From assembly GCA_022376925.1 (NCBI GenBank), contig JAIOJX010000027.1, positions 18,617,471 to 18,681,470 on the forward strand: a DNA stretch of 64,000 nt, in the 5' to 3' direction. Of this stretch, positions 44,985 to 55,928 are shown piece by piece. The stretch comes from Tragulus kanchil. Lineage: Eukaryota; Chordata; Mammalia; Artiodactyla; Tragulidae. The notes under the pieces were generated by a model that was not told the origin of the DNA, searched no databases, and saw nothing but the letters and a program-made list of their open reading frames with translations. Numbering within the stretch: position 1 is the first letter of the stretch; each line of letters begins with the position of its first letter. Made by a program: the position numbers and the translations under genes.

Positions 44985-46227
44985 TGCAAGGAAATTTTTT
45001 TTTATGCCACAAGAAAGCATTGTACTTATTCTTTTCAGGTGACAGTTATACGAGTCTTTACTTTGGTTCAATTTTGTATAGCTGTATAACCAGTACAGTG
45101 ACTTTTACTGCAAATAAATTTAAAGATAAAATAATGCCATGCTTTATGGACACCGTCCATCTCCTATCTATTTCTCGTGAAACATGAAAGCTCCCTCCGT
45201 ATGTGGCTGGATTTTGTAGCCAACAGTCTCCCTCTCTAGTGCAGCATCAGACCCTCGTTGCTGGATGCGTCGCGTGTCCGGGAGATGGTCTGCTTTGCAG
45301 TCATCCCTTTATGTTCTAACAGATTGATCTTGTTCCTCAGACCCTTCCTTAAGATGGATGACTCCAACCATTTTTTGCCTCCCTTGTCCCATTTCCAGCA
45401 ACACGAACAGGCTGGGCTTCCCTACGCCTGCCCCACCCTCCGGCAAAGACAGCCTCCCCGGGGTGGGGATGGGGGCAGCGTCTCGGTTTGGGAAGGGGAT
45501 TCTCCCACCCAGCACTGTATATTGATACTTGCTGGGCTCTGGCCATAAATCACTTGATGACATCACATTGTTGCTACAAATCCATGAACAAATAAGCTAT
45601 CCTTCCATTAGGGGACATAAAACGGTCCATTTTCAGACTCGGCCTGCATACTGTTTATGGGTTGCTTGCTGCTTTCAGGGTTTTTACAAGAGAACATCCA
45701 CTGTTTCTTTCTGGCCCGACTCCAGAGAGCTATGGTAACAACTGCCCATTTTCCGAGATCTTTGGTGGGAACACCGCCGCGCACAGGCACGGTTTCCGTC
45801 AGGACCTGTGCCGGAGTCGAGGCTCTGCTTCCCAGACAAATTAAACCCACTGTTTTATGATCTTCTTCAAAGGCTACCCAGTAGCTCATTTTATTGAATA
45901 TGGATACTGCCACTCAGAAAATGAAGCATATGACAACCGAGCCTAGAGCTTACAGACTCTAGAGCATGCTAACTGTTACCTCAGGACCTGACCCGAAATG
46001 ACTTGACTTCCTTAGGGAAAGATGGGCAGTAGGCTAGGCTGTCATATTGGAGCTGAAAGCATCACAAGCTCAAAGGGGTTATCTGCCTGAAGGGCAGGCA
46101 GGAAGGGACTGCTGGATCTCGGATCTCTAAGCACGAGGTGGGGAAGACACTTGTATGCCATGCAGTCCTCCATTTCTTTGTTTGAACCAGAAAATGATGC
46201 TCTCCTGTCAACAGCCTTAACACTCAG
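44985..46227. other. Single-copy DNA, no gene seen
   Basis: Includes a G-rich patch near 45458-45478. Overlapping frames of up to 101 codons on both strands between 45258 and 45913, none recognised. Confidence 0.4.
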
Positions 46228-46376
46228 TTCTGTCGTGTTCCTTCAGGCTTTTAAAGTCAGGAGTTTGGTTTAGAATTCTAATTAGGAGTAAGTTGGGGTG
46301 AAAATGCAAAAGGGTAAGAGATTCCTCAATTTTGCTCAAAGAAAAGGATATAAAGATAGACCTGCCCATACGTATC

Positions 46377-46602
46377 TGTGTGCACTCTCAGTCACTTCTG
46401 CCGTGTGCCCAACTCTTTGCGACGCCGTGGACTACAGCCCATCAGGCTCCTCTGTCTATGGAATCCTCCTGGCAAGATCACTGAAGTGGGCTGCCATTTC
46501 CTCCTCCAGGGGAATCTTCCCAACCCAGGGACCAAACCCTAGTCTCTTGAACCTCCTGAACTGCAGGTGGATTCTTTATCTTCTGAGCCATTGAGGAAGC
46601 CC
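46377..46602 (-). mobile_element. Bov-tA SINE (dup copy 1)
   Basis: Inverted, complete: 'cagtcacttctgccgtgtgc', 'cagcccatcaggctcctctg', 'tcctccaggggaatcttccc', 'attctttatcttctgagcca'. Confidence 0.92.
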
Positions 46603-46984
46603 TGGGCTAACAGGAAATGATTCAAACCTTTATTGGGATGCGTTTGTTTCTACAAATGTATATACTTGCATTTATTACATATGTGTATACATAGATAGAG
46701 GTGCCATTTCTTATTAACCCGTTCAGTTATTATGGACAGGTCATCCAAGCCAGTGCCTGGTATTTGTTTCTTTTGTTTTCCACTGTCTGTTATCCAAATT
46801 AATTATTTAAGTGCAAGAGGTTTTTCCTCATTGTTCACTTGTTTCTGTATCTCCAGTTTTCAACTTTTACCAAAAAGCAATTATATTAACACTAAATAGG
46901 CTCAATTCATTTATGACATGACACATGTTGTCAGTCTGTGGCATATGTGGTCTCATATTAAGGCATGGCTACTCTGTGGGGTGC

Positions 46985-47115
46985 ATCCCATTATCATTGT
47001 TACTATCCTCATTTCATACAGTAGGGAAATGAGCATCAGAACACTGGGCACCTGCCCGAAGCCATTCAGTCTATGAGAAAGGGCCCTGGTTGGCAATGCA
47101 CACCTGACTCTAGGG
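46985..47115 (-). mobile_element. MIR fragment (dup copy 1)
   Basis: 'tactatcctcatttcataca', 'gtagggaaatgagcatcaga', 'ctgcccgaagccattcagtc' follows the inverted MIR core. Repeated at about 48109-48239. Confidence 0.7.
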
Positions 47116-47500
47116 AACCACTTTCAACTCAATACTGACCTTGTTTACTAGTAATTTAAACAGTAGGCGTGGGAAAGCTGCTATTGGATAAATAAAGGAC
47201 CTTACTCCACTTGGAAAAAAGAATATGTGAAACTCTACCTTAGACAAGTTTGTTTTGCCTTTAAAATCAAAGGTCAAAAAACTACTTGTTACATTAGTAC
47301 GGTGGGAAGACACTTGTATCTGAGTTTTTTTGAACAAAACTCGTAAAGTACATTCTGTCGTGTTCCTTCAGGCTTTTAAAGTCAGGAGTTTGGTTTAGAA
47401 TTCTAATTAGGAGTAAGTTGGGGTGAAAATGCAAAGGGTAAGAGATTCCTCAATTTTGCTCAAAGAAAAGGATATAAAGATAGACCTGCCCATACGTATC

Positions 47501-47726
47501 TGTGTGCACTCTCAGTCACTTCTGCCGTGTGCCCAACTCTTTGCGACGCCGTGGACTACAGCCCATCAGGCTCCTCTGTCTATGGAATCCTCCTGGCAAG
47601 ATCACTGAAGTGGGCTGCCATTTCCTCCTCCAGGGGAATCTTCCCAACCCAGGGACCAAACCCTAGTCTCTTGAACCTCCTGAACTGCAGGTGGATTCTT
47701 TATCTTCTGAGCCATTGAGGAAGCCC
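47501..47726 (-). mobile_element. Bov-tA SINE (dup copy 2)
   Basis: Repeat of 46377-46602. Confidence 0.92.
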
Positions 47727-48108
47727 TGGGCTAACAGGAAATGATTCAAACCTTTATTGGGATGCGTTTGTTTCTACAAATGTATATACTTGCATTTATT
47801 ACATATGTGTATACATAGATAGAGGTGCCATTTCTTATTAACCCGTTCAGTTATTATGGACAGGTCATCCAAGCCAGTGCCTGGTATTTGTTTCTTTTGT
47901 TTTCCACTGTCTGTTATCCAAATTAATTATTTAAGTGCAAGAGGTTTTTCCTCATTGTTCACTTGTTTCTGTATCTCCAGTTTTCAACTTTTACCAAAAA
48001 GCAATTATATTAACACTAAATAGGCTCAATTCATTTATGACATGACACATGTTGTCAGTCTGTGGCATATGTGGTCTCATATTAAGGCATGGCTACTCTG
48101 TGGGGTGC

Positions 48109-48239
48109 ATCCCATTATCATTGTTACTATCCTCATTTCATACAGTAGGGAAATGAGCATCAGAACACTGGGCACCTGCCCGAAGCCATTCAGTCTATGA
48201 GAAAGGGCCCTGGTTGGCAATGCACACCTGACTCTAGGG
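48109..48239 (-). mobile_element. MIR fragment (dup copy 2)
   Basis: Repeat of 46985-47115. Confidence 0.7.
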
Positions 48240-48401
48240 AACCACTTTCAACTCAATACTGACCTTGTTTACTAGTAATTTAAACAGTAGGCGTGGGAAA
48301 GCTGCTATTGGATAAATAAAGGACCTTACTCCACTTGGAAAAAAGAATATGTGAAACTCTACCTTAGACAAGTTTGTTTTGCCTTTAAAATCAAAGGTCA
48401 A

Positions 48402-48996
48402 TAATATAAGATGCATTGCTGGGGATCTAATAAATCAAATCAGGGTTCATGATCAATGTACTATTTATTGGTGAGCTATGGAAGAACTGTTTTTATATGC
48501 AGTAGAAATCTCATCTGCTACTCAAACGATGATAAAACTATTTAGGTTTCAAAATTATAATGCCACAATCCTGTAAAAATATCCCCTGGGATCAACCTGA
48601 CAAGGAGATGATTAGATAAAGGGTTTTTTTCTTTTCTTTTTCTTTTTGGTTTACCGTAACTTTAATTACTAGTTTTAGGATATTTTAGGAATTTCCAGAC
48701 TGAAAATTCTCTGAGAGGCCACAGGTGTCTGTTATTAAGGAATTAACTTACTGGGTACCTGCACAGGCAGCCAGACCCTGAGCATCAACCTTTGAGTGTC
48801 AGAGGCAACAGAGTTAGTTGGTGCTGTATAAGCATTGTGCAACAATGTATCACAGCATTGTGAGTTGGCTAGGTCCACCCATGTACACTGACTCCAGTGA
48901 AAGATGTTCACCAGCAAATGCTCAAGACTGATAGAGAAATGAGGCGCTAGTGCCAATGTGCAGTGATAGCTATGGAAGCCAAGTTTACTCCAAGGT
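48402..48996. other. Single-copy DNA, no gene seen
   Basis: Nothing recognised apart from a T/C-rich run near 48625-48650. Confidence 0.4.
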
Positions 48997-49219
48997 TGCA
49001 TGTGTGCTAAGTCACTTCAGTTGTGTCCGACTCTTTATGACCCCATGGACTGTAGCCCGCCGGGCTCCTCTGTCCGTGGGATTTCTCAGGTGAGAATCCT
49101 GGAGTGGGTCGCCATGCCCTCCTCCAGGGAATCTTTCCAACCCAGGGATCAAACCAGAATCTCTTAGGTCTCGTGCATTGGCAGGCAAGCTCTTTAACAC
49201 TAGCACCACCTAGAAGCCC
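48997..49219 (-). mobile_element. Bov-tA SINE
   Basis: Inverted, complete: 'acttcagttgtgtccgactc', 'gcccgccgggctcctctgtc', 'gggtcgccatgccctcctcc', 'gcattggcaggcaagctctt', 'gcaccacctagaagccc'. Confidence 0.93.
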
Positions 49220-49636
49220 TCATTCTAAAGCTGAAAGATACTAAACCGTGGACTAATGAATAGACTACTAGGTCAAGATCATCAAGCTACAGGTCAAGTG
49301 TGACTGTCAGATTCTGAGGCAGAAAGAGTTTCCAGGTCTCAAGAAGGATAAAGACAATAATTAAAACATTCTTTCAGTGGTATAAAATGGGGTGCCCATG
49401 GTGAGGGAAAAGAAACCAAGCTCCAAATTAAAGAGTTCCAGCCATATCTATAAACCTCCAGGGACAAGACATTTATCTTGGAATTTCACTATGACCTGGG
49501 CTTACAGGAGCATTCAGGTTTTATGAAAAGAGAAGAAAAAAGGAACAGTTACTCTAAGAAACAAGCATACTCCTCTTTCTAGAAAGAGGGAAGCTTTAGA
49601 ATGGATGTCTGAGTACCTCTGCAGCATCGAGACCTT
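49220..49636. other. Single-copy DNA, no gene seen
   Basis: No repeat or coding signal recognised. Confidence 0.4.
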
Positions 49637-49856
49637 CATGCTGTGTTGTCACTTCATTCGCGTCTGACTCTTTGTGACCCCATGGACTGTAGCCCACCAG
49701 GCTCCTCTGTCCATGGGGTTCTCGAGGCAAGGTTACTGGGGTGGGTTGCCATTCCCTTCTCCAGGGGATTTTCCCAACCCAGGAACTGAACTTGTGTCTC
49801 CTGCAGCCCCTGTTCTGGCAAGTGGGTTCTTTGCCATCAAGCCTCCTGGGAAGCCC
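49637..49856 (-). mobile_element. Bov-tA SINE
   Basis: Inverted, complete: 'cacttcattcgcgtctgact', 'gcccaccaggctcctctgtc', 'ttctccaggggattttccca', 'tggcaagtgggttctttgcc'. Confidence 0.93.
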
Positions 49857-50725
49857 ATAGTTATCTATAAGTAGGTTTATTTCTGGGGGCCCAGAAGAAC
49901 TGTCCTGTGTCAGACTTCAAATTCCGATTCCACTGTGACAGGTTACTTGTGTTGGGTGTCTGTCTAAATCAAGATTGAAGCTAGTCCTCTGGGAGAGTTG
50001 TTTGCAGTATTTGTAGACAGAAGTGACTCGCTAGAGTGTCAGGGACATTGCAATGACTGCTCAGTAGTTCGTCAAATACCTGCCAGCCTAAATATGCTTC
50101 CGGCCATCTTTTTCTTCCTGAGGCTTCATTTGGGCCTCCGTCTCATTCCAAGACCCCCGTTCACTGACAGAGAAGCTCTCCAGGCCAAGTATCAGAGAGG
50201 AAACAGAATTACTACGGAAACTGAAGCAGGTACTATAAAGTCTTTTCATTTCAATTTGAGAATACAAGATGAAGAGTTTAATACTAACTCCATCAGTCAG
50301 CTTCACTTAGGTCACTGTGTGTTAACAGTTAATGGCATGAAGATCACTAATACAGCACCTTGAAAAACAAGCCAAGTATTATAGTTCCTCCCAAGTAGAC
50401 ATATTCTACAATGAGTCGATTATATTTATGTGTTTTCTTGCAAACTCCAGTGGTGTTTCTCAAGATTTTTTAGGTGTCAACATATGGTTTCAGTTTCTCT
50501 GAAATATATAGCATAACTTGTTCTCAGAGAAAACACTACCAACACAGGACTTGCAAATGGATCTTGAGGTAAAAGCTAGCATCTCCTTCTTTCCTCTAAG
50601 GCTCCTTGGCTACCCTGGTGTGATCACCTCATTTGGAAACATCACACCATCACCCAAATGAAGTTTTCTCAAATGAAAGGGAAATCTCTTTCCCTTTCTT
50701 ATGTGTAGGAACTCACACTGCACCT
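49857..50725. other. Single-copy DNA, no gene assigned
   Basis: Holds a 121-codon plus-strand frame (49998-50363) with no family features or clear splice context. Confidence 0.4.
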
Positions 50726-50930
50726 GGGCTTCCCAGGTGGCGCTAGAGAACCTGCCTGCCAATGCGAGAGACACAAGACGCATGGATTCCATCTCTGGGT
50801 CGGGACGATCCCCTGGAAAAGGGCAAGTCACTCTAGTATTCTTGCCTGGGAAATCCCATGGGCAGAGGAGCCTGGTGAGCTGCAGTCCATAGGGTTGCAT
50901 GAATTGGACACAACTGAGAATACTACAACA
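50726..50930 (+). mobile_element. Bov-tA SINE
   Basis: Full-length forward: 'ggcttcccaggtggcgctag', 'cctgcctgccaatgcgagag', 'gggtcgggacgatcccctgg', 'gaattggacacaactgagaa'. Confidence 0.93.
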
Positions 50931-52038
50931 GATTTTTTGCCCATTAAGAAGATAAAAAAATACAGACATGTTTAGCTACTCTAAATAATTGTCATTATGA
51001 TTAATTTGATAACAATTCAAAGAATCAGGACACCCAAACTCACCAAATAGAATGGTTTTGGTAGAAGAAGAGGTTTAGTCATTCTAAAATCTCTGTGGAA
51101 AGGCCACTGCTCCAAACAAGAAAAAGGAAAAAAGAAGGGTTCTATTTCTAATAAAATATTGCCAGAAATTGTGACAATACTGTATTTCCCACTGGACTAA
51201 ATATTTATACAGAAGAGTTTGTTTTTAAGGTACATTTCAAATTCACTCTTTGTGCATTTACTTAATACACATTCAAAGTTTTCTGTTTATCTTCAGCATG
51301 TGTGTGTGTATACCTACATGTGTACACAAATATACACACCGTGTGACTATTTATCTGGTTTTAAAAGAATAAAACTCTGGAATGTAAATTTAAAAATTTA
51401 GTTGGACATTTGTATGTTTGTGTTATAACCCAAATCCAAGTGGTGTATAGATCCATCTTTATACCTCATTGCTTGCTGTAGATATTTTGTGTTAAAAATT
51501 CTCAGGGAATACAGAACTGGCTTGTTTCTTTGGCTTTGGATGACACACATCTTGGTATACTCTGTGCATGCCCACTGTGGGTGAAGATGTACCATGGTTC
51601 ATATAGAGAAAGATTTTTAACTTTGGCTTTTATGTTTAGGTGAATGACAAGACAAAGTTGGTGAGTAAAGGAGGCGCCTTGTTTATGAAAATTTCCCTAA
51701 GTTCCAAATGATTATCTTGAAGCTATAAACAATCTAGCAGTCCATTAAACCATATCCCTAAATTTTTTCGAGATTTACATGCTTGGCCACCTTCACTATT
51801 ATTATTTTGTCTCAGACCCGTGGCGTTTATAAAATATGCATGTAGAGACAGACTAAATAGAAGGGGATGGCGCTGTGCTTCGGTGAGAACAGTACGCGTT
51901 GGGTGCATTTCCCGCCCCAATGCTTGGAACATGTTGGGGAAGACCGACTCAGTAACTTTCACTAGTTTTGCACGTTCTTTGTTCTCATTGTAAAAGTAAA
52001 AGCGAGACTGGGTAGAAAATGTTAGAAAACACAGATAA
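50931..52038. other. Single-copy DNA, no gene seen
   Basis: AT-rich, with TG and CA-rich words at 51298-51345. No coding signal. Confidence 0.4.
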
Positions 52039-52376
52039 GGGCTTCCCCTGGTGGTCCAGTGGGTAAGGACACGGCCTTGCAGTGCAAGGGGCGCCCGTTC
52101 GTGCCCTGGCCTGGGAGGATCCCACGTGCCGCGGAGCTGCTGAACCCATGTGTCCAATTACCGAGCCGGAGCTCTGGAGCACATGCGCCCAGAGCCGGCG
52201 CTCTGCAACGACAGACGCCACCGTGATGGGAGGCCCACAGGAGCCAAAGAATGAAGACGAATGAAAATAGAGAAATGAAAGACCAATAGAAGTGGCCCGC
52301 CCACTCCCCTCCCTCCCCAACCCGACCCCCGCCCAAAGTAAATAAATAAATAAATCTTAAAAAAAAAAAAAAAAGC
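52039..52376 (+). mobile_element. CHR-derived variant SINE, full length
   Basis: Best reference copy of the variant: tRNA-like head 'gcttcccctggtggtccagt' with a B-box-like 'cgttcgtgccctggc', body 'catgtgtccaattaccgagc', 'cacatgcgcccagagccggc', 'ggaggcccacaggagccaaa', 'agaccaatagaagtggcccg'. Then comes a C-rich stretch (52296-52333), AAATA repeats and a poly-A of about 17. The segment 'ctctgcaacgacagacgcca' still resembles ordinary CHR. Confidence 0.85.
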
Positions 52377-52713
52377 ACAGATAAGCAAAGATAATACAGT
52401 TAAGACTTATGTAAGTCTCTACACAGAAATATGTGACTATTCATGCATGTTTCTGTCCCTTTTCGAAGGCATTGGGCCAATGATGTATATACTTTGCTAA
52501 CACATAAAGATGGCTCGAGAACATCATTCCAGTAAATACTTTTTAAGTCTCTCTCTATAGCATCGTGTTGAAATAGGACTGCAGCTACATTTCTGTAACA
52601 CACCAAGTGGTTGATACAAAATCCTGTTGAACTTTTCAGTTGTTTCCAGTCTAACAGATCTTGTTCTGATTTTTAAGGACTCGCACTAGAGAAGGCAACT
52701 ATTTTTTGAACTC
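52377..52713. other. Single-copy DNA, no gene seen
   Basis: No repeat or coding signal recognised. Confidence 0.4.
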
Positions 52714-52905
52714 TAGTGCAGAGCTTCACAAACTACATCCTATAGCCAGCCCCAGCCCACTGCCAGTTTGTGTAAATAAAGCTTTACTGGGGCACAGTCC
52801 CTCCCAGTTTGTCTCCCTGTTGCTTGCCTTTGTTCTCCCCCAGAAGGGCAGAGTTGAGTGCCTCCAGCAAACACAACATGGGCCACAAAGCCTTCATTTT
52901 TATGT
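52714..52905 (-). mobile_element. hAT-type DNA transposon relic
   Basis: 'agagcttcacaaactacatc', 'gtttgtgtaaataaagcttt', 'actggggcacagtccc', 'ggcagagttgagtgcctcca', 'catgggccacaaagccttca' matches the order of a common non-autonomous eutherian MER-type hAT element. Exact name not assigned; no transposase. Confidence 0.7.
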
Positions 52906-53101
52906 GCTAAGCTCTGATACGAGTCCACAAGATGACGTAATGATGCCAGCGTCCTACAGCTGCCCTTCCCAAGATGGTAGATACACTCTATGTGGGATGA
53001 CTGAGAGCCTGAAATCTGGTCCTGAGGAGCAGAATATCTATTCTGATTTAAATTTGATTAATTTAAATTTTACTGGAAGCAGTCAGAGGTGACTAGGGCC
53101 T

Positions 53102-55375
53102 GCCATACTGGATAGGTTCATTCTACAAGTCCTGGTTTGTAACACCCCAAAGTCCATAGGCATGGCATGCAGTTTCTGAGAATTGATGGAAGGCTAAAGA
53201 TTTAGCAGCTCAAACTTTAGTAGCTCCATCTTTTGTGGTTGCCTTTATTTTGGCATTGAAATTGTGTAATTTAGCAATAGGTGGGAAGTTATCAAAGAGG
53301 TTCTTATTTTAATAATGAAAGTTACTTTAAGTGATTCACATGACGGGCAGACAGATATAAAATCATTTTTTCCCTCTGAACAAAATCAGAAAGTTTGATT
53401 TTTGCAACACACACATACAATGTTCTTCAGTTGCTACTGTTATTCCAATTTAGTTATTTCATAGAATACTGAGACAGAAAGAGAAAAAGAAACTATCCAA
53501 ATCTCTGGGTTTCTCATGAAGTAAGAAACCATAGAAATAAATGTAAGAGTCCTTATCCCATTCTCTCCAGGAAACCATGGGGATTATTTTCTAGGAAGAA
53601 AGCTATTTTGTTCTTAGATTCAGTTATTGGTATGGTGAGAGAGGTTGTGGTTTTTGTTTTGGTTTGGGCTTTATTTTTCTCGTAGACTCAGTTACTTGTT
53701 GGAAGAACCTGAAAGCATGCAAGTGCGTACAGAGGCTCTCCCATCTATGAAGGCTAGACTGACCATCCATTTAGTTTAGCATGTGGCCAAAGTGATAGCA
53801 TTCAGAAGCCATCCTCCTCACACTGAATACTGGCCTTTGTTCAGCTTAGTGATGATGCCCCAACCACTCTCTAGGGACCCCAGGCAGGGCTGGCAGGTGC
53901 CACTGCCCGTCAGCCAAGCCATCACGAGGGTCAGTCACTGAGAGGCTCACCACCATTCCACCTGACAATGCACTGTGTTTCCTTCCACCACTAGAACCGC
54001 GTCCTCAGACCTCTCTCCTGTCCTTCCAACACTGAAGAAGCATTCGCCAGGTGCTGCACCAGGCGGAGGGTAGCTCCCCAGGCACAGAAACCGGGCTGAC
54101 ATCCAGCTGTGAGTTGTGGTTCTGACCACACGACGACTGTGCCTCGGGCACAGGAACTACCCTCGCTGGGCCCCGGGTTTTCATCCGTGAGATGTGGATG
54201 CGGCGGACAGTGCCTTCTTCATTGTCATAAGCAGTCGGTGACTGGCCATACTGGATAGGTTCATTCTACAAGTCCTGGTTTGTAACACCCCAAAGTCCAT
54301 AGGCATGGCATGCAGTTTCTGAGAATTGATGGAAGGCTAAAGATTTAGCAGCTCAAACTTTAGTAGCTCCATCTTTTGTGGTTGCCTTTATTTTGGCATT
54401 GAAATTGTGTAATTTAGCAATAGGTGGGAAGTTATCAAAGAGGTTCTTATTTTAATAATGAAAGTTACTTTAAGTGATTCACATGACGGGCAGACAGATA
54501 TAAAATCATTTTTTCCCTCTGAACAAAATCAGAAAGTTTGATTTTTGCAACACACACATACAATGTTCTTCAGTTGCTACTGTTATTCCAATTTAGTTAT
54601 TTCATAGAATACTGAGACAGAAAGAGAAAAAGAAACTATCCAAATCTCTGGGTTTCTCATGAAGTAAGAAACCATAGAAATAAATGTAAGAGTCCTTATC
54701 CCATTCTCTCCAGGAAACCATGGGGATTATTTTCTAGGAAGAAAGCTATTTTGTTCTTAGATTCAGTTATTGGTATGGTGAGAGAGGTTGTGGTTTTTGT
54801 TTTGGTTTGGGCTTTATTTTTCTCGTAGACTCAGTTACTTGTTGGAAGAACCTGAAAGCATGCAAGTGCGTACAGAGGCTCTCCCATCTATGAAGGCTAG
54901 ACTGACCATCCATTTAGTTTAGCATGTGGCCAAAGTGATAGCATTCAGAAGCCATCCTCCTCACACTGAATACTGGCCTTTGTTCAGCTTAGTGATGATG
55001 CCCCAACCACTCTCTAGGGACCCCAGGCAGGGCTGGCAGGTGCCACTGCCCGTCAGCCAAGCCATCACGAGGGTCAGTCACTGAGAGGCTCACCACCATT
55101 CCACCTGACAATGCACTGTGTTTCCTTCCACCACTAGAACCGCGTCCTCAGACCTCTCTCCTGTCCTTCCAACACTGAAGAAGCATTCGCCAGGTGCTGC
55201 ACCAGGCGGAGGGTAGCTCCCCAGGCACAGAAACCGGGCTGACATCCAGCTGTGAGTTGTGGTTCTGACCACACGACGACTGTGCCTCGGGCACAGGAAC
55301 TACCCTCGCTGGGCCCCGGGTTTTCATCCGTGAGATGTGGATGCGAGCGGACAGTGCCTTCTTCATTGTCATAAG
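53102..55375. repeat. Tandem duplication, ~1.13 kb unit
   Basis: Copy 1 is 53102-54231 and copy 2 is 54244-55375, offset 1142-1143. Nearly identical; copy 1 lacks 'ag' in 'gatgcgagcgg' near its end. Both contain a possible MIR-like end near 54160/55302. Confidence 0.93.
54150..54225 (+). mobile_element. Possible MIR fragment (dup copy 1)
   Basis: 'gggttttcatccgtgagatg' resembles the MIR core words, with little else preserved. Repeated at about 55292-55370. Confidence 0.35.
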
Positions 55376-55710
55376 TTTTCCACAGTTAACAGACAACAGC
55401 TTGTAGAACACTTCTTGGGGGACGGTAAGCATGGCCTTAGTGTTAGCACTTCTTGTGCACAGGAACCCATCTCGGGGCAGAAGGATGAACGCGAGGAAGC
55501 CTTGCCCGAGTGCCGCGACAGGAAAATGCGTCCCTCCCTTCGGTCCTGGGTGCTAGCTTCGGTTGACAGTAGTCGCTACGTGAGCTGATGGTTGAGGATT
55601 CTAGTTCTTAATCAAATTCAGAGAAAAGGAATGCCCCAAGTGTGGAAGGGGCATCTTATCCGACGTGTCATGCATTTTCATCCCTGATTAATAAGATAAA
55701 GAAATGTGTG
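55376..55710. other. Single-copy DNA, no gene seen
   Basis: An 83-codon plus frame (55337-55588) begins inside the duplicated block and is not recognisable. Confidence 0.4.
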
Positions 55711-55928
55711 TGTGCTGAGTCATCTCAGTTGTGTCTGTCTCTCTGCGACCCCATGGACTGTGGCCCACCAGGCTCCTCTGTCCACGGCATTCTCCAGCCA
55801 AGAACACTGGAGTGGGTGGCCGGGCCCTCCTCCAGGGGATCTTCCTGACCCAGGGATGGAGCCCACGTCTCTTAACTCCCCTGCACTGGCAGGTGTGTTC
55901 TGTACCACTAGTGCCACCTGGGAAGCCC
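55711..55928 (-). mobile_element. Bov-tA SINE (dup copy 1, complete)
   Basis: Inverted: 'gtcatctcagttgtgtctgt', 'gtggcccaccaggctcctct', 'ggccctcctccaggggatct', 'ccctgcactggcaggtgtgt', 'gtgccacctgggaagccc'. The duplication starts inside it at 55741. Confidence 0.93.

Larger units (their letters stand above)
46228..48401. repeat. Tandem duplication, ~1.05 kb unit
   Basis: Copy 1 is 46228-47277 and copy 2 is 47353-48401, offset 1125/1124. The 75-base spacer includes a shorter match to sequence upstream of copy 1 ('gaagacacttgtat' at 47306 and 46143), suggesting that the overlap begins earlier in a poorly resolved form. Confidence 0.92.

Noticed and set aside
52714..53092. 128-codon plus-strand frame as a gene
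   Set aside because: It overlaps a DNA-transposon relic and has no recognisable features.
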